64,000 bases of DNA. Origin: Nomascus leucogenys (taxonomy: Eukaryota > Chordata > Mammalia > Primates > Hylobatidae). The position numbers and the translations under genes are program-made. A model generated the notes under the pieces. It was not told where the DNA came from and did no database searches. It was given only the letters and a program-made list of their open reading frames with translations. The DNA lies in NCBI RefSeq assembly GCF_006542625.1, contig NC_044398.1:77544883-77608882 (forward strand). Reading direction: 5' to 3'. Position 1 is the stretch's first letter. Each line of letters begins with the position of its first letter. Shown piece after piece: positions 34,600-44,701 of the stretch.

Positions 34600-35385
34600 C
34601 TCATCCCTTAACGTTGGTATTCCCAAAGCCCTACTTTCTCGCTTATTTCTTAATCCAAGATCCCTTCCTGGGCATTCTCGCCCACTCCCTTAGCCTCGGT
34701 TCTCTCCTAAATATGCTTATGATTCCAATATCTTTATCTCCAACCCATATCTTTCTCCTGAAATCAAGCACTGTAGATGTATCCACTTCTGAAATGTGCA
34801 ATTTGCTGCCCCATAAGACATGTGCAGATCTCAAATCATTGTTTTCTTTTTCTTTTTTGAGACAGAGTCTCACTCTGTCACTGAGGCTGGAGTGCAGTGG
34901 CGCGATCTCGGCTCACTGTAAGCTCCGCCTCCCGGGTTCATGCCATCCTCCTGCTTCAGCCTCCCGAGTAGCTGGGACTACAGGCGCCCCCCACCATGCC
35001 TGGCTAATTTTTTTTTTGTATTTTTAGTAGAGACGGGGTTTCACCATGTTAGCCAGGATGGTCTCGATCTCCTGACTTTGTTATCCACCCACCTGGCCTC
35101 CCAAACTGTTGGGATTACAGGCGTGAGCCACCGCTCCCGGCCTGTCTTTCTTCTTTAATCAGACCCTTCTCCTATGTTCCTTAATGCTGTTCATAGTTAC
35201 ACTATACACCCAGTTACCCAGTTGTCCATTCAACTTCAGAAGGGAATCTTATATCCGTGTATTCTCTTCATTCCCAAAGTTATCTCTGTAGCTCTGTTCT
35301 TAATCATTTTTTCACTTCTCTATGTCATTATCTCCTAGATGAATGAATTCCTGCCTCGGCATCTCAACCCTAATTGTAATTACTT
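34600..35385 (+). repeat. L2-type LINE fragment interrupted by AluY
   Basis: The left part (34615-34842) reads like the L2 reverse-transcriptase end ('ccttagcctcggttctctcc', 'gattccaatatctttatctcc'). The right part (35143-35385) continues it ('acccagttacccagttgtccattc', 'gaagggaatctt'). The Alu at 34843-35142 therefore lies inside an older LINE copy. The LINE is very diverged. Confidence 0.5.
34843..35142 (-). mobile_element. AluY-like, antisense, full length
   Basis: It has 'gagacagagtctcactctgtc', 'gtaagctccgcctcccgggttcatgcca', 'gtagagacggggtttcaccatgttagccaggatggtctcgatctcctgac' and 'acaggcgtgagccaccg'. The 'ttagccaggatggtctcgatctcctgac' wording is that of AluY. A 137-codon plus-strand frame crossing it is Alu-derived and not a gene. 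Confidence 0.93.
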
Positions 35386-37440
35386 TTTGCAATTTTTTTC
35401 AGATTTACTGAAATATAATTGGCATATAATAAACTACAGATATTTAGAGTGTACAGTTTGAGGAGTTTTGAAACCATCACCACAGTAAAAATAAGAACCA
35501 TATCCTTCACCCTCAGATGTTTCCATGTACCCCTTTGTAATCTCTCCCTTCCCCTCCTCTCCACATACCTCCATTCCCAGGCAATTATTGATCTGGTTTT
35601 TAATAGATGGCTTGTGTTTTTTAGAATTTAGTGTAAGTGGAGTGTTCTCTTTTTTTCTAAATTCTTTGACTCAGCATAATTACTTCTTCCGTTCTAATTA
35701 GGATTCTTTGTTTCTCCATCTTGGTTTATTACTTTTGCTAGAATCTCTAGTACAATGTTAAATAGAAGGGACGAGAGAGAACATTTTTCCCTTGTTCTTG
35801 ATGCCAATCTGTCAACATTAAATATAATGTAGCTGTTGGTTTTTGTAGCTGTCTTTAATCAGGCTGAAGAATTCTATTTTTAATTTGGAATTGTTTTCAT
35901 ACATCTTCTATTATGTCATAAATCCTATAACACATTGTAATTGTTTTGGCCTTAATTATCTTTTAAAAAACATTTAAAAAGAATTTAAATCATTTCCAGT
36001 GTTATTCATTACTTTTATATCCAGCTTTCCATCAGGTATTAATTTCCCTCATCCTGAAAGACTTCTTTTAGCATTTCTTATAGTACAGGGCTGCTGATTA
36101 TAAATTATTTCAGCTTTTCTATGTTATGAAAAAGTCTTTATTTATTTATTTATTTATTTTTTGAGATGGAGTCTCGCTCTGTTGCCCAGGCTGGAGTGCA
36201 GTGGCGCAGTCTCGGCTCACTGCAACCTCTGCCTCCTGGGGTCAGGCCATTCTCCTGCCTCAGCCTCCTGAGTAGCTGGGACTACAGGCGCCCGCCACCA
36301 CACCCAGCTAATTTTTTGTATTTTTAGTAGAGATGGGGTTTCACTGTGTTAGCCAGGATGGTCTCAATCTCCTGACCTCATGATCCGACCACCTCAGCCT
36401 CCCAAAGTGCTGGGATTACAGGCGTGAGCCACCGCACCCGGTGAAAAAGTCTTTATTTTATCTTGGTTTTGGAAAAATATTTTTCCTGGATATAAAATTC
36501 CAGGTTGATAGTTTTTTTCTTTTCTTCCAGTCTTTTAAAAAATATTTCTCAATGCCTTCTGCCTTACATTATTTCCAAAGAGAATCCCGCTGTTATTTTG
36601 GTCTTTGTTCTTCAACTTTTATATCTTCAGTATGTAATGTGTAATTTTGCCCCTATGGCTGATTTTAAATTTTTCTATTTGTCCCTGTTTTAAAACAAAG
36701 AAGATTATGATAAACTTCAGTATTTTTTTTTTACACATGTTTCTTATGCTTGGGTCCATTTAACTCTGATTCTGTGGGTTTATAGTTTATATCCACTTTG
36801 AAAAATTTTGTCCAGTATTTTTTCGAATACTTTTTCTATCCATCCTCTCCTTCTTTTCTTCAGTGACTCCAATGCATGCATATCAGGAAAGTCGAAGTTC
36901 TCCCACAGCTCACTATACTCATTTCAATGGTTGGGGGGCACTATTTTTATACTATGTTTTCAGGTTCACTGATAATTTTTTCAATAGTGTCTAACCTTCT
37001 GTTACTCCTATCTAGTTTATTCTTCATCTCCAACATTATTATTTTTTGTTTTCATGGCTCTAGAGGTTTAGTTTAGGTACTTAAAAAACTTTTATATCTG
37101 TATTTAGCATGCTCAAGCATTCTTCTACTTCAGTATTTGGATATTTGGAATATAGTTACCACTTTTAATATACTTGTCAACCAATTCTGTTATAGTTATC
37201 ATCTCTGGGTCTGTTTCTGTTGATTTTTTTCCCTTCTTTGTGGGTTATATCTTCCTTCTCTTATACTAAAGCCTGGAACTTCTCTCCATATGGGAATCTG
37301 GGCAGTAATAGGGCTCAGTTCATTTTGTTCTCCTCTCTCAGGAGTCACTGTCTGGCAATGCCTATTGTGAATTTCTGAAAACCTTGTTTTATATATTTTA
37401 TCTAGGGTTTTTTTGTTGTTGTTTCAGGCAGAATGTTAAA
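35386..37440 (-). mobile_element. old L1M/HAL1-type LINE, antisense, interrupted by Alu
   Basis: On the minus strand, 35386-35690 is L1M 3' UTR ('tactgaaatataattggcatataataaac', 'gaaaccatcaccacagtaa', 'gtttccatgtacccctttgtaa'). 35730-35890 is ORF2 ('ctctagtacaatgttaaatagaag'). From about 36050 to 37420 it follows the old L1M/HAL1 body ('cttatagtacagggctgctgat', 'ctggatataaaattccaggttgatag', 'cagtatgtaatgtgtaattt', 'ctgtgggtttatagttta', 'gactccaatgcatgcatatcagg'). Large deletions lie between the parts, so two elements cannot be excluded. Confidence 0.7.
36141..36441 (-). mobile_element. AluY/Sc-like, antisense, with perfect target duplication
   Basis: The left end is a TTTA-rich T tail, then 'gagatggagtctcgctctgttgcccagg', 'ctgagtagctgggactac', 'cactgtgttagccaggatgg' and 'aggcgtgagccaccgcacccg'. 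TGAAAAAGTCTTTA occurs at 36127-36140 and again at 36442-36455, a perfect 14-bp target-site duplication in the antisense L1. It lies in the same orientation as the AluY 1 kb to the left. Confidence 0.95.
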
Positions 37441-37529
37441 TCTGGTTCCTGTTATTCAATCTTGACCCAAAGTTTCTTTATAATTTGTTTTGTGTACTGT
37501 GGCTTGAATTATTGTTCTGAATCTGTTGA

Positions 37530-38272
37530 TTTTGTCATTGTCCTGCTTCAAAAATTTTGGTGATAACCTTTACCTTCAAACCAAAGTTCTAATCTTTAGT
37601 AGAGCATCTAAGGCCCTTTATGTTATGGCTCTTTCCACCCTAATTTTTGACCATTAATTCTCCCCTTTCCCACCCCCACTACCTCCTACACACATAGGCA
37701 CCTATAATCAAGTCATAGTCAATTAGCCACAATTCCTAAAATATACCACTCTATTGTTTTTATAATTTGTTTTTTCTTTATCTATACTACTTTCCCTCTC
37801 ATGTTGATGAAATCTGACCTGCTTTACAAGTCCACAAGTCCTACTTCAAATATAACCTCTTCTTAAAACCTTATGTGACTTCTTCCCTCCCCTCTCCTAT
37901 TCTCTTCCCGCTATTGCCCCTGGAAAGATGGTAGCCTTCTCCTAGTTACTTCACCAGGACATTTCTGCTCCCTATAGAGCCAAAACTTGGAAAATGTATT
38001 CTGTAAAGTACCAGATAGCAAATACTTTAGACTTTGAGGGCCACTACATGTATTTGTTGCATATTCTTCTTCATTTTTTTTTAATTTAAAAAACCCTTTT
38101 AAAATATAAAATTCCTTCTTAGCTTAGGGACCAAGCAAAAACATGCTGCAGTTGGCTGCAGCTTTCTGATCTCACCCTTAGAGGACAGAGATCATATTTC
38201 ATTCTTCCACCCCATAGAGTGCCTGTCCCGAGAGTGTGCTCAATAAGGATATGCAGTTATTTAATAATGAAC
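37530..38272 (+). repeat. L2-type LINE interrupted by a hAT MITE
   Basis: The left part has 'ctaatctttagtagagcatctaagg.ccttta' near 37590 and 'cttcttccctcccctctcctatt' near 37875, in L2 3' style. The right part (38166-38272) has 'ttagaggacagagatcatattt' and 'gtgctcaataagg', the L2 terminus. The MITE at 37985-38165 separates them, giving the order of insertion. Confidence 0.55.
37985..38165 (+). mobile_element. MER1A-like hAT-Charlie MITE
   Basis: 'ttggaaaatgtattctgtaaagtaccagatagcaaata' and 'gactttgagggcc' match the left part of the family. 'ccttcttagcttagggacc' and 'gcagttggctgcag' match the right part of the longer MER1A form. The ends are worn and no target duplication is clear. Confidence 0.7.
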
Positions 38273-38284
38273 ATAAAATAGTCC

Positions 38285-38455
38285 GTATTATTTGAGTGCT
38301 TAAAGTGTGATAGTGAGTATTCTAAGAATGTAAAGTAGGTTATATCATGTGGTCTGCACAAAATCAGGTTATATTGTTAGCACAATTTCATAGATGAGGC
38401 AGTTGAGGCATGGAGAAGTTGAGGGATTTGCCAAAGGTCACGCAGCTAAATCTCT
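38285..38455 (-). repeat. MIR SINE, antisense
   Basis: 'atttgagtgcttaaagtgtgatagtgag', 'catagatgaggcagttgaggcatggagaag' and 'ttgccaaaggtcacgcagcta' are the reversed MIR 3' part and core. Confidence 0.8.
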
Positions 38456-38459
38456 TTAA

Positions 38460-40390
38460 GAAGTTGGAAAAGGAATGGGACTGGGACAGGAGGCAATTTG
38501 ATATGTTTATCCTCTGTTGGGGTGGACTCCCAAAGAGGATAGAATGTCTCTGAGATCAACATACTCAACATCCCTGTCTCTGATGAAAAACAAATGTAGA
38601 TAGCCGTGTAGCTACAGAGTCTTCGACGTAAAAATTGGATGAGCGTCAAGAAAAAGTAACACATCTGTTCCCTTTTATGTTTATCACACAGTTTAGAGAA
38701 CATAGCAAAACTGGGTTTCTAAGAGGTTATGTATTATTTTTAAAATATGAAAAGTCTTGAATATATTACCATCTTCACATTTTTTTCCTTAAAATCTAGA
38801 TAAATCCTATTCTTCTTTAAATATAATAATATCCTTCAAGCAAAACACTTTGTCTAAACTAGTTTACTCCAAAAGCGTATCTGGTTTTGAGTAAGAAGTT
38901 AAGGAAACATATCATTTGAAGCCACATACAAATGTTTTGTTCATTTTTTAAATTTTTTGACAGAAAAGGAAAAGATAATCATCTTTGTGTTTTATAAACA
39001 ACGTCACCTCATGGCTGACAGTTTTGTGACAGAGTGAACTAATGTGAGTTGATATTAAAGATTTTGATGCTGCTTTTTGGAAATCCCAACAGACTAGACT
39101 CCTTAGCACAGTGGGATTGGAACTTCAATAATCAATCAAACCATCATCATGAACCAAAATACCCTCAAAGCAGCTGCAATTTACAATTAAGGGATAATGA
39201 TCTTTATAGGAAAAATTACAAGGACATAAAAGGCACCTGCTGTCAAAATTAGGTTTTTTCAAAAAGCAGAAGCTGTTTCACTGCTGTAACTTTAAGCAAT
39301 GATTATTATTAGGGCAATTTAAAGCAAATTAGTAGGTGTTTGGAATTCAAAAAACAATATATTTACATCAGGAGCAGTATTGTGAAGGCAGTTCATTTTT
39401 CCTGCTGGGAATGAAATGTGTTTTATCAAATGGCAACTGTGCCCTTTCCTGCATTGAATACCACCAGCTGGAATGCAGATGCAAGAGAGCAACTCAGAAC
39501 AGGAGCATTGAATCTAAGGTGCCCAACAAAGGCCTATTCTTTGAAATTAGAGAAATAACTGGCATTTTGTTTCGGTTTCTAGATATTAATATCTTTGACT
39601 TTTAGTCACTGACATTTTTCCTTTCCCCAGAATTTCCTGTTGCTTATGTTATTGTATTCCTAGGCATTGTTATTGACAGCCAAGTAAACAAAAAGCAATG
39701 AAATAAATGGAAGAAAATGGTGTGGTAGCAGCGTAAATATGGACTGCAGATAGGTTGTCACTTGGTGGGCATTGCCTGTTCTCACAACTATCATGGTTAC
39801 CTCTGAGAATTAAGGAAAATTAGAATTGTAGATGTAGAGCTTCATTCCTTAAAATAGGCACTTTCAATGTGTTCTTCGTTGAGGACACATTGTTCCTAAT
39901 CACTGGTTCAACTCAAGTTGGGTCTTGTGGTTGAAAACGGGAGAGGGCTGTGTCTCTGTCGCTGACATAGTCAAGGGACTGGTTGAGAGAAACATGGGAG
40001 GGGTTTGCTACTGAGTCCACATCCTCAGCTTACCTGGCATAAAGCCACACAAAGGATAAAATTAGCCATCACACGATGGGGATGAGGTAGAAACTCTTTT
40101 CCCTTATTAAATTAAAAAAGGAATTTCTCACATATTTCACCTGGGGAGCAACAGCACATTGAATGGCAGGTGGGGCTGAGAGGAATGACTATTTGATTGG
40201 TGGACTTGTTCATTTGGTAATGCATTTCTAAAGAGTTGAGCAAATGCTGTAGGTAAGCTGGGCATGTTTATTTTACTTGTTACATATTTTATTTACCAAC
40301 TTGTTATTTTTTATTATATATACAACCAGTGACTCCCTGAGAGGATTATTAACCAGTGGCCAAGTTATGCCAATCTTATTTCTGCAGGAG
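38460..40390. other. unique non-coding sequence, 1.9 kb
   Basis: No repeat is recognised. The part at about 39240-39340 has 'gggcaatttaaagcaaattag', an AT-rich style often found in conserved non-coding DNA. A plus-strand frame at 39336-39605 codes a Cys-containing peptide without a recognised domain. Confidence 0.5.
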
Positions 40391-40394
40391 AGCA

Positions 40395-40615
40395 GTATTA
40401 CAGAATGATTAAGCAACAAGGCTCTAGACCCAGAGATGAGCCGCTAAATGGGTGACCTCAGGTGATTTTTAATCCGTTTCTCAGATTTTGCAACTTTAAA
40501 ACTGAAATGATAAAACTTTATAGGAATGTTGTGAAGATTAAATAAGCTAATGACTTAGGCTCAGAACAGTACAGGGTACATAGTAAACACCAATAGATGT
40601 TAGTTCTTACTGTGA
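40395..40615 (+). repeat. MIR SINE, sense
   Basis: 'gattaagcaacaaggctctagacccagagatgag', 'gtgacctcaggtgattttt', 'ctgaaatgataaa' and 'cagtacagggtacatagtaaacacc' follow MIR from near its 5' end to the 3' end. Confidence 0.8.
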
Positions 40616-40629
40616 TTATCATTAGTTTT

Positions 40630-41162
40630 TCGATCTGCCCCTTTTTTCTGCATTCTCACTGCAATGATGCTTCAGCTACCTGTTAGTTCTTGGTTAGACT
40701 TTGAAGTCATTCCTCATTAACCTCTCCATACTTGGGATCTTCTCAGCTGCATTCATCTTACATCCTACTGCCAGATTAATCTGGTAGAAGACGGAACTTA
40801 GAAAATAAAGTCTTTAATTCCTGTGCTTGGCATTGATGACTTTACCAGTTTCCACTGTCATTTACCATTGCTGCCCTCTGGGACTTTGCAACCCAACCAA
40901 AATGGACTTTTTTTCTCTTCTCCATTTATGTACTGCACTCTTCCACCTCCTTGCTTTGCTCATGGTGAACCATCTGCCTGTATCACCTTCCTCTTCACAC
41001 TCGTCCCTATTTGGCCAGGACTTACTTATTTTTGAAGCCCACCTCACAGGTCTCTATCTATGGAGACTTCTTGACCCCTTCCATAGTTCCGCAAGAGGTA
41101 ATACACCCTTTCTCCTACCTTTCATACCAATTTATCAGTATAACCCTTACGTTTCTTTCTAT

Positions 41163-41193
<31 letters not shown>

Positions 41194-41335
41194 TGTTTTA
41201 GTTACTTAAGTACATTTATTAGTCATTAGTTTAGAGCAAATTTGTGCTTGATACAACTTTAAATTTCCTTCACATTTACACAGCACCTTATTCATAACCA
41301 GTGCTCAGTGCACACACACTGAGTGAATGAATGAC
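40630..41335 (+). repeat. L2-type LINE, sense, with ATTT microsatellite
   Basis: The text follows the L2 3' portion ('ctgcattctcactgcaatgatg', 'ccttgctttgctcatgg', 'ggccaggacttacttatttttgaagcccacc') and ends with 'ccagtgctcagtgcacacacactgagtgaatgaatg', the L2 terminal repeat style. An ATTT run (41161-41194) is embedded. Open frames of 70-124 codons across it are LINE relics or chance. Confidence 0.65.
41161..41194. repeat. (ATTT)n microsatellite
   Basis: About eight tandem ATTT units occur within the L2 fragment, with no other sequence between them. Confidence 0.95.
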
Positions 41336-41534
41336 TCTCCTTGGCTCTTCAGGCCCAGCAAGGGGCTTTCAGCTGATAGATGTTCTGTGTCTTAAACTGT
41401 CTTATATGATTTGAAAAATGAAACAAAGAAAAAAGTTATTATTTGTTTTCAACCAGCATTATTAATTATTCATAGTAAAGCCTCTCTGACTTTTTCTAGT
41501 AAGAATTGCATTTTGAACTTATAGAAATCACAGC

Positions 41535-41685
41535 CTTTGGGAGTACACATAGACCTTAGAGGGAATGGTCTTATCCCCTATGGGGAAAACTAAGGCCTAG
41601 ATGGGGAGAGTGACTAATCCAAGATACAGGTAAGTTATTGACGAAGCTGAGACTGTTAATGAGGTCTGTACTCTCGGGCTAGCAT
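41535..41685 (-). repeat. MIR-like ancient SINE, antisense
   Basis: 'gaccttagagggaatggtc', 'tggggaaaactaaggcctagatgggg', 'ccaagatacaggtaa' and 'gaagctgagactg' resemble the same old SINE type as at 12545-12690. Confidence 0.5.
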
Positions 41686-41689
41686 GTTT

Positions 41690-42065
41690 TCCTTTCTATT
41701 GTCATAAAATCTCTTTGTGGTCTAAGAGTAGTAATCAGAGTTTGAATAAAGTCCTTTTCAAACTCTAAAATAATTTTCAAAGGGAAACATAATTTATCAT
41801 TTATAAAGAAGTTATAATTAGTATAATGGGAAATCTTGAAGAATGAGACAATTTAGACTGCAAAATATTTGTGAAACTTAAATGTAAGAAATGTTGAAAA
41901 CTGGGATAGGAAGACATCTGTGTACATTGGCTCTTCCTGAATGGCAATAGCTGATTCACACTTTTCATATGTATGAATAGTCATCTACACACTCACTGCC
42001 TTCCCTACCCTCCACTGCAAAGTCATTGTTTGTTTTTCTCTTTCTGCAAATAGTAACCAGTTATT
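41690..42065. other. unique non-coding sequence
   Basis: No repeat or gene is recognised. Confidence 0.5.
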
Positions 42066-42069
42066 TTCT

Positions 42070-42195
42070 CAGAGAAGGATTTTCCTCATCTGTAATATGT
42101 AGATGGTAATTTTTACCTCATTGTATTTATGAGGATTTAAGCGATTGTGTCTGAAGCACCTGATGCAAAGCAAGTGCTGGTGATTGTTAGTCCCA
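42070..42195 (+). repeat. MIR SINE fragment, sense
   Basis: 'ttcctcatctgtaatatgtagatgg', 'acctcattgtatttatgaggatttaa' and 'gaagcacctgatgcaaagcaagtgctgg' match the 3' two thirds of MIR. Confidence 0.75.
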
Positions 42196-42199
42196 TTTC

Positions 42200-43000
42200 C
42201 TCTGTCTGCCTGGCCAAGAGACAGCAAATGCATCGCATATGTGTTCTATTCCCTATTTTAAGACCAGGTTAGGCAATAAGAATCTTCATAATACTTTCAG
42301 AGCCCCAAAAGAGCCTTAGCATCCCTTTCAGCACAACACTTTAGACAGCTACCATCAATCAGATGGAGTTTACACATGAGAGAACGTATTTGTCATCTTG
42401 TCCTAGATTATAAACTCTTTGAAGGGATAAGTGAGAGATGATATTTTCCTCTCATATCTAAATATGGTTCTGCTACATCTGTCTGCTTAGTTTCCACCCC
42501 ATCTCAGTCTAGCACTTTGCCTTCTGACTTTTGTTTTATTCTGGCTCTAACCATGCTCTTGATTTCTATTTCTTTTCCCATGTTCTAATGTGATTCCAAG
42601 AAACCAAAATTGTCATTTACTAGGCTATAGATATATAAAGCTATACTCTGCTGAGTTGACTGTAGCAACTTTGTTAATTTGTTATTTTTCCATTTTCTCA
42701 AAAGAAAATAAGCATTTCCCTCCCTTTTGTTTTTAACAAAGAAAAAAAAGAAAATATTTTAATTCAAAACACAATTTTGAAAGTATAAAGATCTGACTAA
42801 AAACCAAGAAAAACAAAAATTAAAAGCTGAATGTGATATTTTGCGGATACTTCCTTATATATTGGAAAAACATTGGTCTGAACATATTCTCTTTTTGAGT
42901 TTTGGAAATTCCTTGCAAGTAATTTCTGCTCCTTAATTGTCATTCTAAACATGTTAGTTGATATTGTTCAAAATGATGTGGAGGTGGCTAATATCCAACA
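42200..43000. other. unique non-coding sequence
   Basis: No repeat is recognised apart from A-rich patches at 42736-42756 and 42795-42822. Confidence 0.5.
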
Positions 43001-43004
43001 TTAA

Positions 43005-43088
43005 ATAGCAGTGCTGAGATTCAAACCCTATTTTGACTGGACCCAAAGTCCCATCCTATTGACTACTGCATAGCATTGTACTGCCTCC
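43005..43088 (-). repeat. MIR SINE fragment, antisense
   Basis: 'cagtgctgagattcaaaccctattttgactgg' and 'gactactgcatagcattgtactgcc' are the reversed 5' side of MIR. Confidence 0.65.
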
Positions 43089-43104
43089 CCAGACTAAACT
43101 GTCT

Positions 43105-43250
43105 CCCCGTGCTGGTTCTGCCACTTACTGTGTACCTCAGGTAAGTGTTTGAATTTCTCAGTCCTCAGTTTTCTTATCTGTAAAACCAGGAATGTGTCAT
43201 CAGGGCTTATAGGAAATATTTGTAATGAGTTCTTACTGAGCGCAAGGCAT
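43105..43250 (+). repeat. MIR SINE fragment, sense
   Basis: 'tgctggttctgccacttactgtgtacctcag', 'tgaatttctcagtcctcagttttcttatctgtaaaa' and 'aggaaatatttgtaatgag' follow MIR in sense. It lies back to back with the fragment before it. Confidence 0.75.
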
Positions 43251-43259
43251 GTCCAAAAC

Positions 43260-43685
43260 ACCACAGAAATCATCATTAATTTCTCCAAGTGTATTTTCAA
43301 TGTAAAAAACAAGGAAAATATTTATGCAAATTTTCCACTGGGAAAATATCATTTTATTTCCTTCTTCTGGAAGAATGCATGACCTTTGACAAAAAATCTC
43401 AAACTTAAGCAAAAAATTGCTTAATAAGCTAGAGTTTGTCAGATTTAGTGAGAGATGTAATGAAAGATCATTTGCATTTGAATCCCTTTTTTCTTTCTTT
43501 TTAATAAAATAATCATCTTCAAATACTTTATAGAAAGCTAGGATTAAAAAAAAAAAAAACAGCCTTAGCCCGAGTAAATGGTAAAAAGGAATTCATTGTT
43601 AAGTTTTAATTCATCTAGTATTGAATGAATATATAATTAAAAGTATCCTTTTAATTTAAATGTGTCTCAGGGGAAGGATGTACAT
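43260..43685. other. AT-rich unique sequence
   Basis: An A14 run lies at about 43546-43559. No repeat body is attached. Confidence 0.5.
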
Positions 43686-43689
43686 TAAA

Positions 43690-43830
43690 CTGTTAAAATA
43701 ATATATCTTGATGGTGACAGAAATATAGTTGGAGATGAAAGAAAGAATTATTTTTTCTTTATTTTTGTATTAATTGAATTGTTACAATAAGCATGTACTA
43801 ATATTTTCAATAGCGAATATTTTAAAAAGC
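43690..43830 (+). repeat. possible old L1 3' tail
   Basis: 'ttgatggtgacag', 'tttatttttgtattaattgaattgttacaataagcatgtacta' resembles the same tail motif seen at 18055-18195. This is a weak call. Confidence 0.35.
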
Positions 43831-43834
43831 ATTA

Positions 43835-44350
43835 GATTTTTAATTTTAATTATTTTTAGTTTTGGCCCTTTGTAAAATTATGATGTAGCTGAAGTTTGTA
43901 CTGTGTGTGTTCTGCCTCTTTGTTCAATAAGATTTTATCACATTTTCCTCTCTCCTTACTGCAGCATCTATATTATTTTTCTATCAAAGTTTACTGCCAA
44001 AAAGGGTATGAGAAATTAATATACCCTAAATATAGAAAATTTCTCACAATAAACATTTCTGCCTTTCTAAAGGATATTTGCTATTCAACAAAGGTGACAG
44101 TGATAAGGTCAGACATAAAGAGCCTCTTGCTTGAATTTCTATTATCCATCGGCAAGAGGGGCACAAGTGTTTGAAAGTGAGGAAGACTTTCTGGCTCCTT
44201 AATGTCATATAATCCAGATGTTGGAAGTGTCCTATTTTGCTATATGCATAAATATGGACCTGGTTACTGGACCCTATGGTAGGACTATTGAATGACTGAT
44301 GGTGGTGGTTTTGCCCCAGTATACGTAGACCATATATACAGCAATATGAA
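43835..44350. other. unique non-coding sequence
   Basis: No repeat is recognised. Overlapping opposite frames (92 and 113 codons) at 43896-44385 show no domain. Confidence 0.5.
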
Positions 44351-44351
44351 A

Positions 44352-44638
44352 ACTTTTTTTTTTTTGAGACAATCTTTTCTATCACCTAGGCTGGAGTGCA
44401 GTGGCATGATCTCAGCTCACTGCAGCCATGACCTCCTAGGCTCAGGTGATCCTCCCACTTCAGCCTCCCGATCAGCAGGGACTACAGGTGCGCACCATCA
44501 TGCCTGGCTTATTTATTTATTTATTTAGTAGAGATGGGGTTTCACCATATTGCCGAGGCAAACTCCTGGAGTCAAGTGATCCTCCTGCCTTGGCCTCCCA
44601 AAGTTCGGGGATTACCAGCATGAGCCACTGTGCTGGCT
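44352..44638 (-). mobile_element. AluJ, antisense
   Basis: A T run, then 'gagacaatcttttctatcacctagg', 'gtggcatgatctcagctcactgcagcc', 'atcagcagggactac', 'gtagagatggggtttcaccatattgcc' and 'catgagccactgtgctggc'. The A-rich linker has become a TTTA run. Divergence is high, as in AluJ. Confidence 0.9.
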
Positions 44639-44701
44639 GTAGCCTCCCCTCCCCTCTCCTCCCCTGCCCTCCCCTCTTCTTCTTTTTTTTTTTTTTTTTT
44701 T
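44639..44701. repeat. CCCCTCC-rich and poly-T simple repeat
   Basis: Pyrimidine-only text of CCCTCCCCT units is followed by a T run ending near 44701. It abuts the right (5') end of the AluJ and is not a normal Alu part, so it is a separate simple repeat or the tail of a lost element. Confidence 0.8.

Noticed and set aside
34614..35027. 137-codon plus-strand open frame, the longest in the window
   Set aside because: Its second half is translated AluY antisense text and the first half lies in an L2-type remnant. It is a composite of repeats.
40827..41201. 124-codon plus-strand open frame ending in Leu/Phe/Tyr/Ile-rich repeats
   Set aside because: It lies inside the L2 fragment, and its end is the translated ATTT microsatellite.
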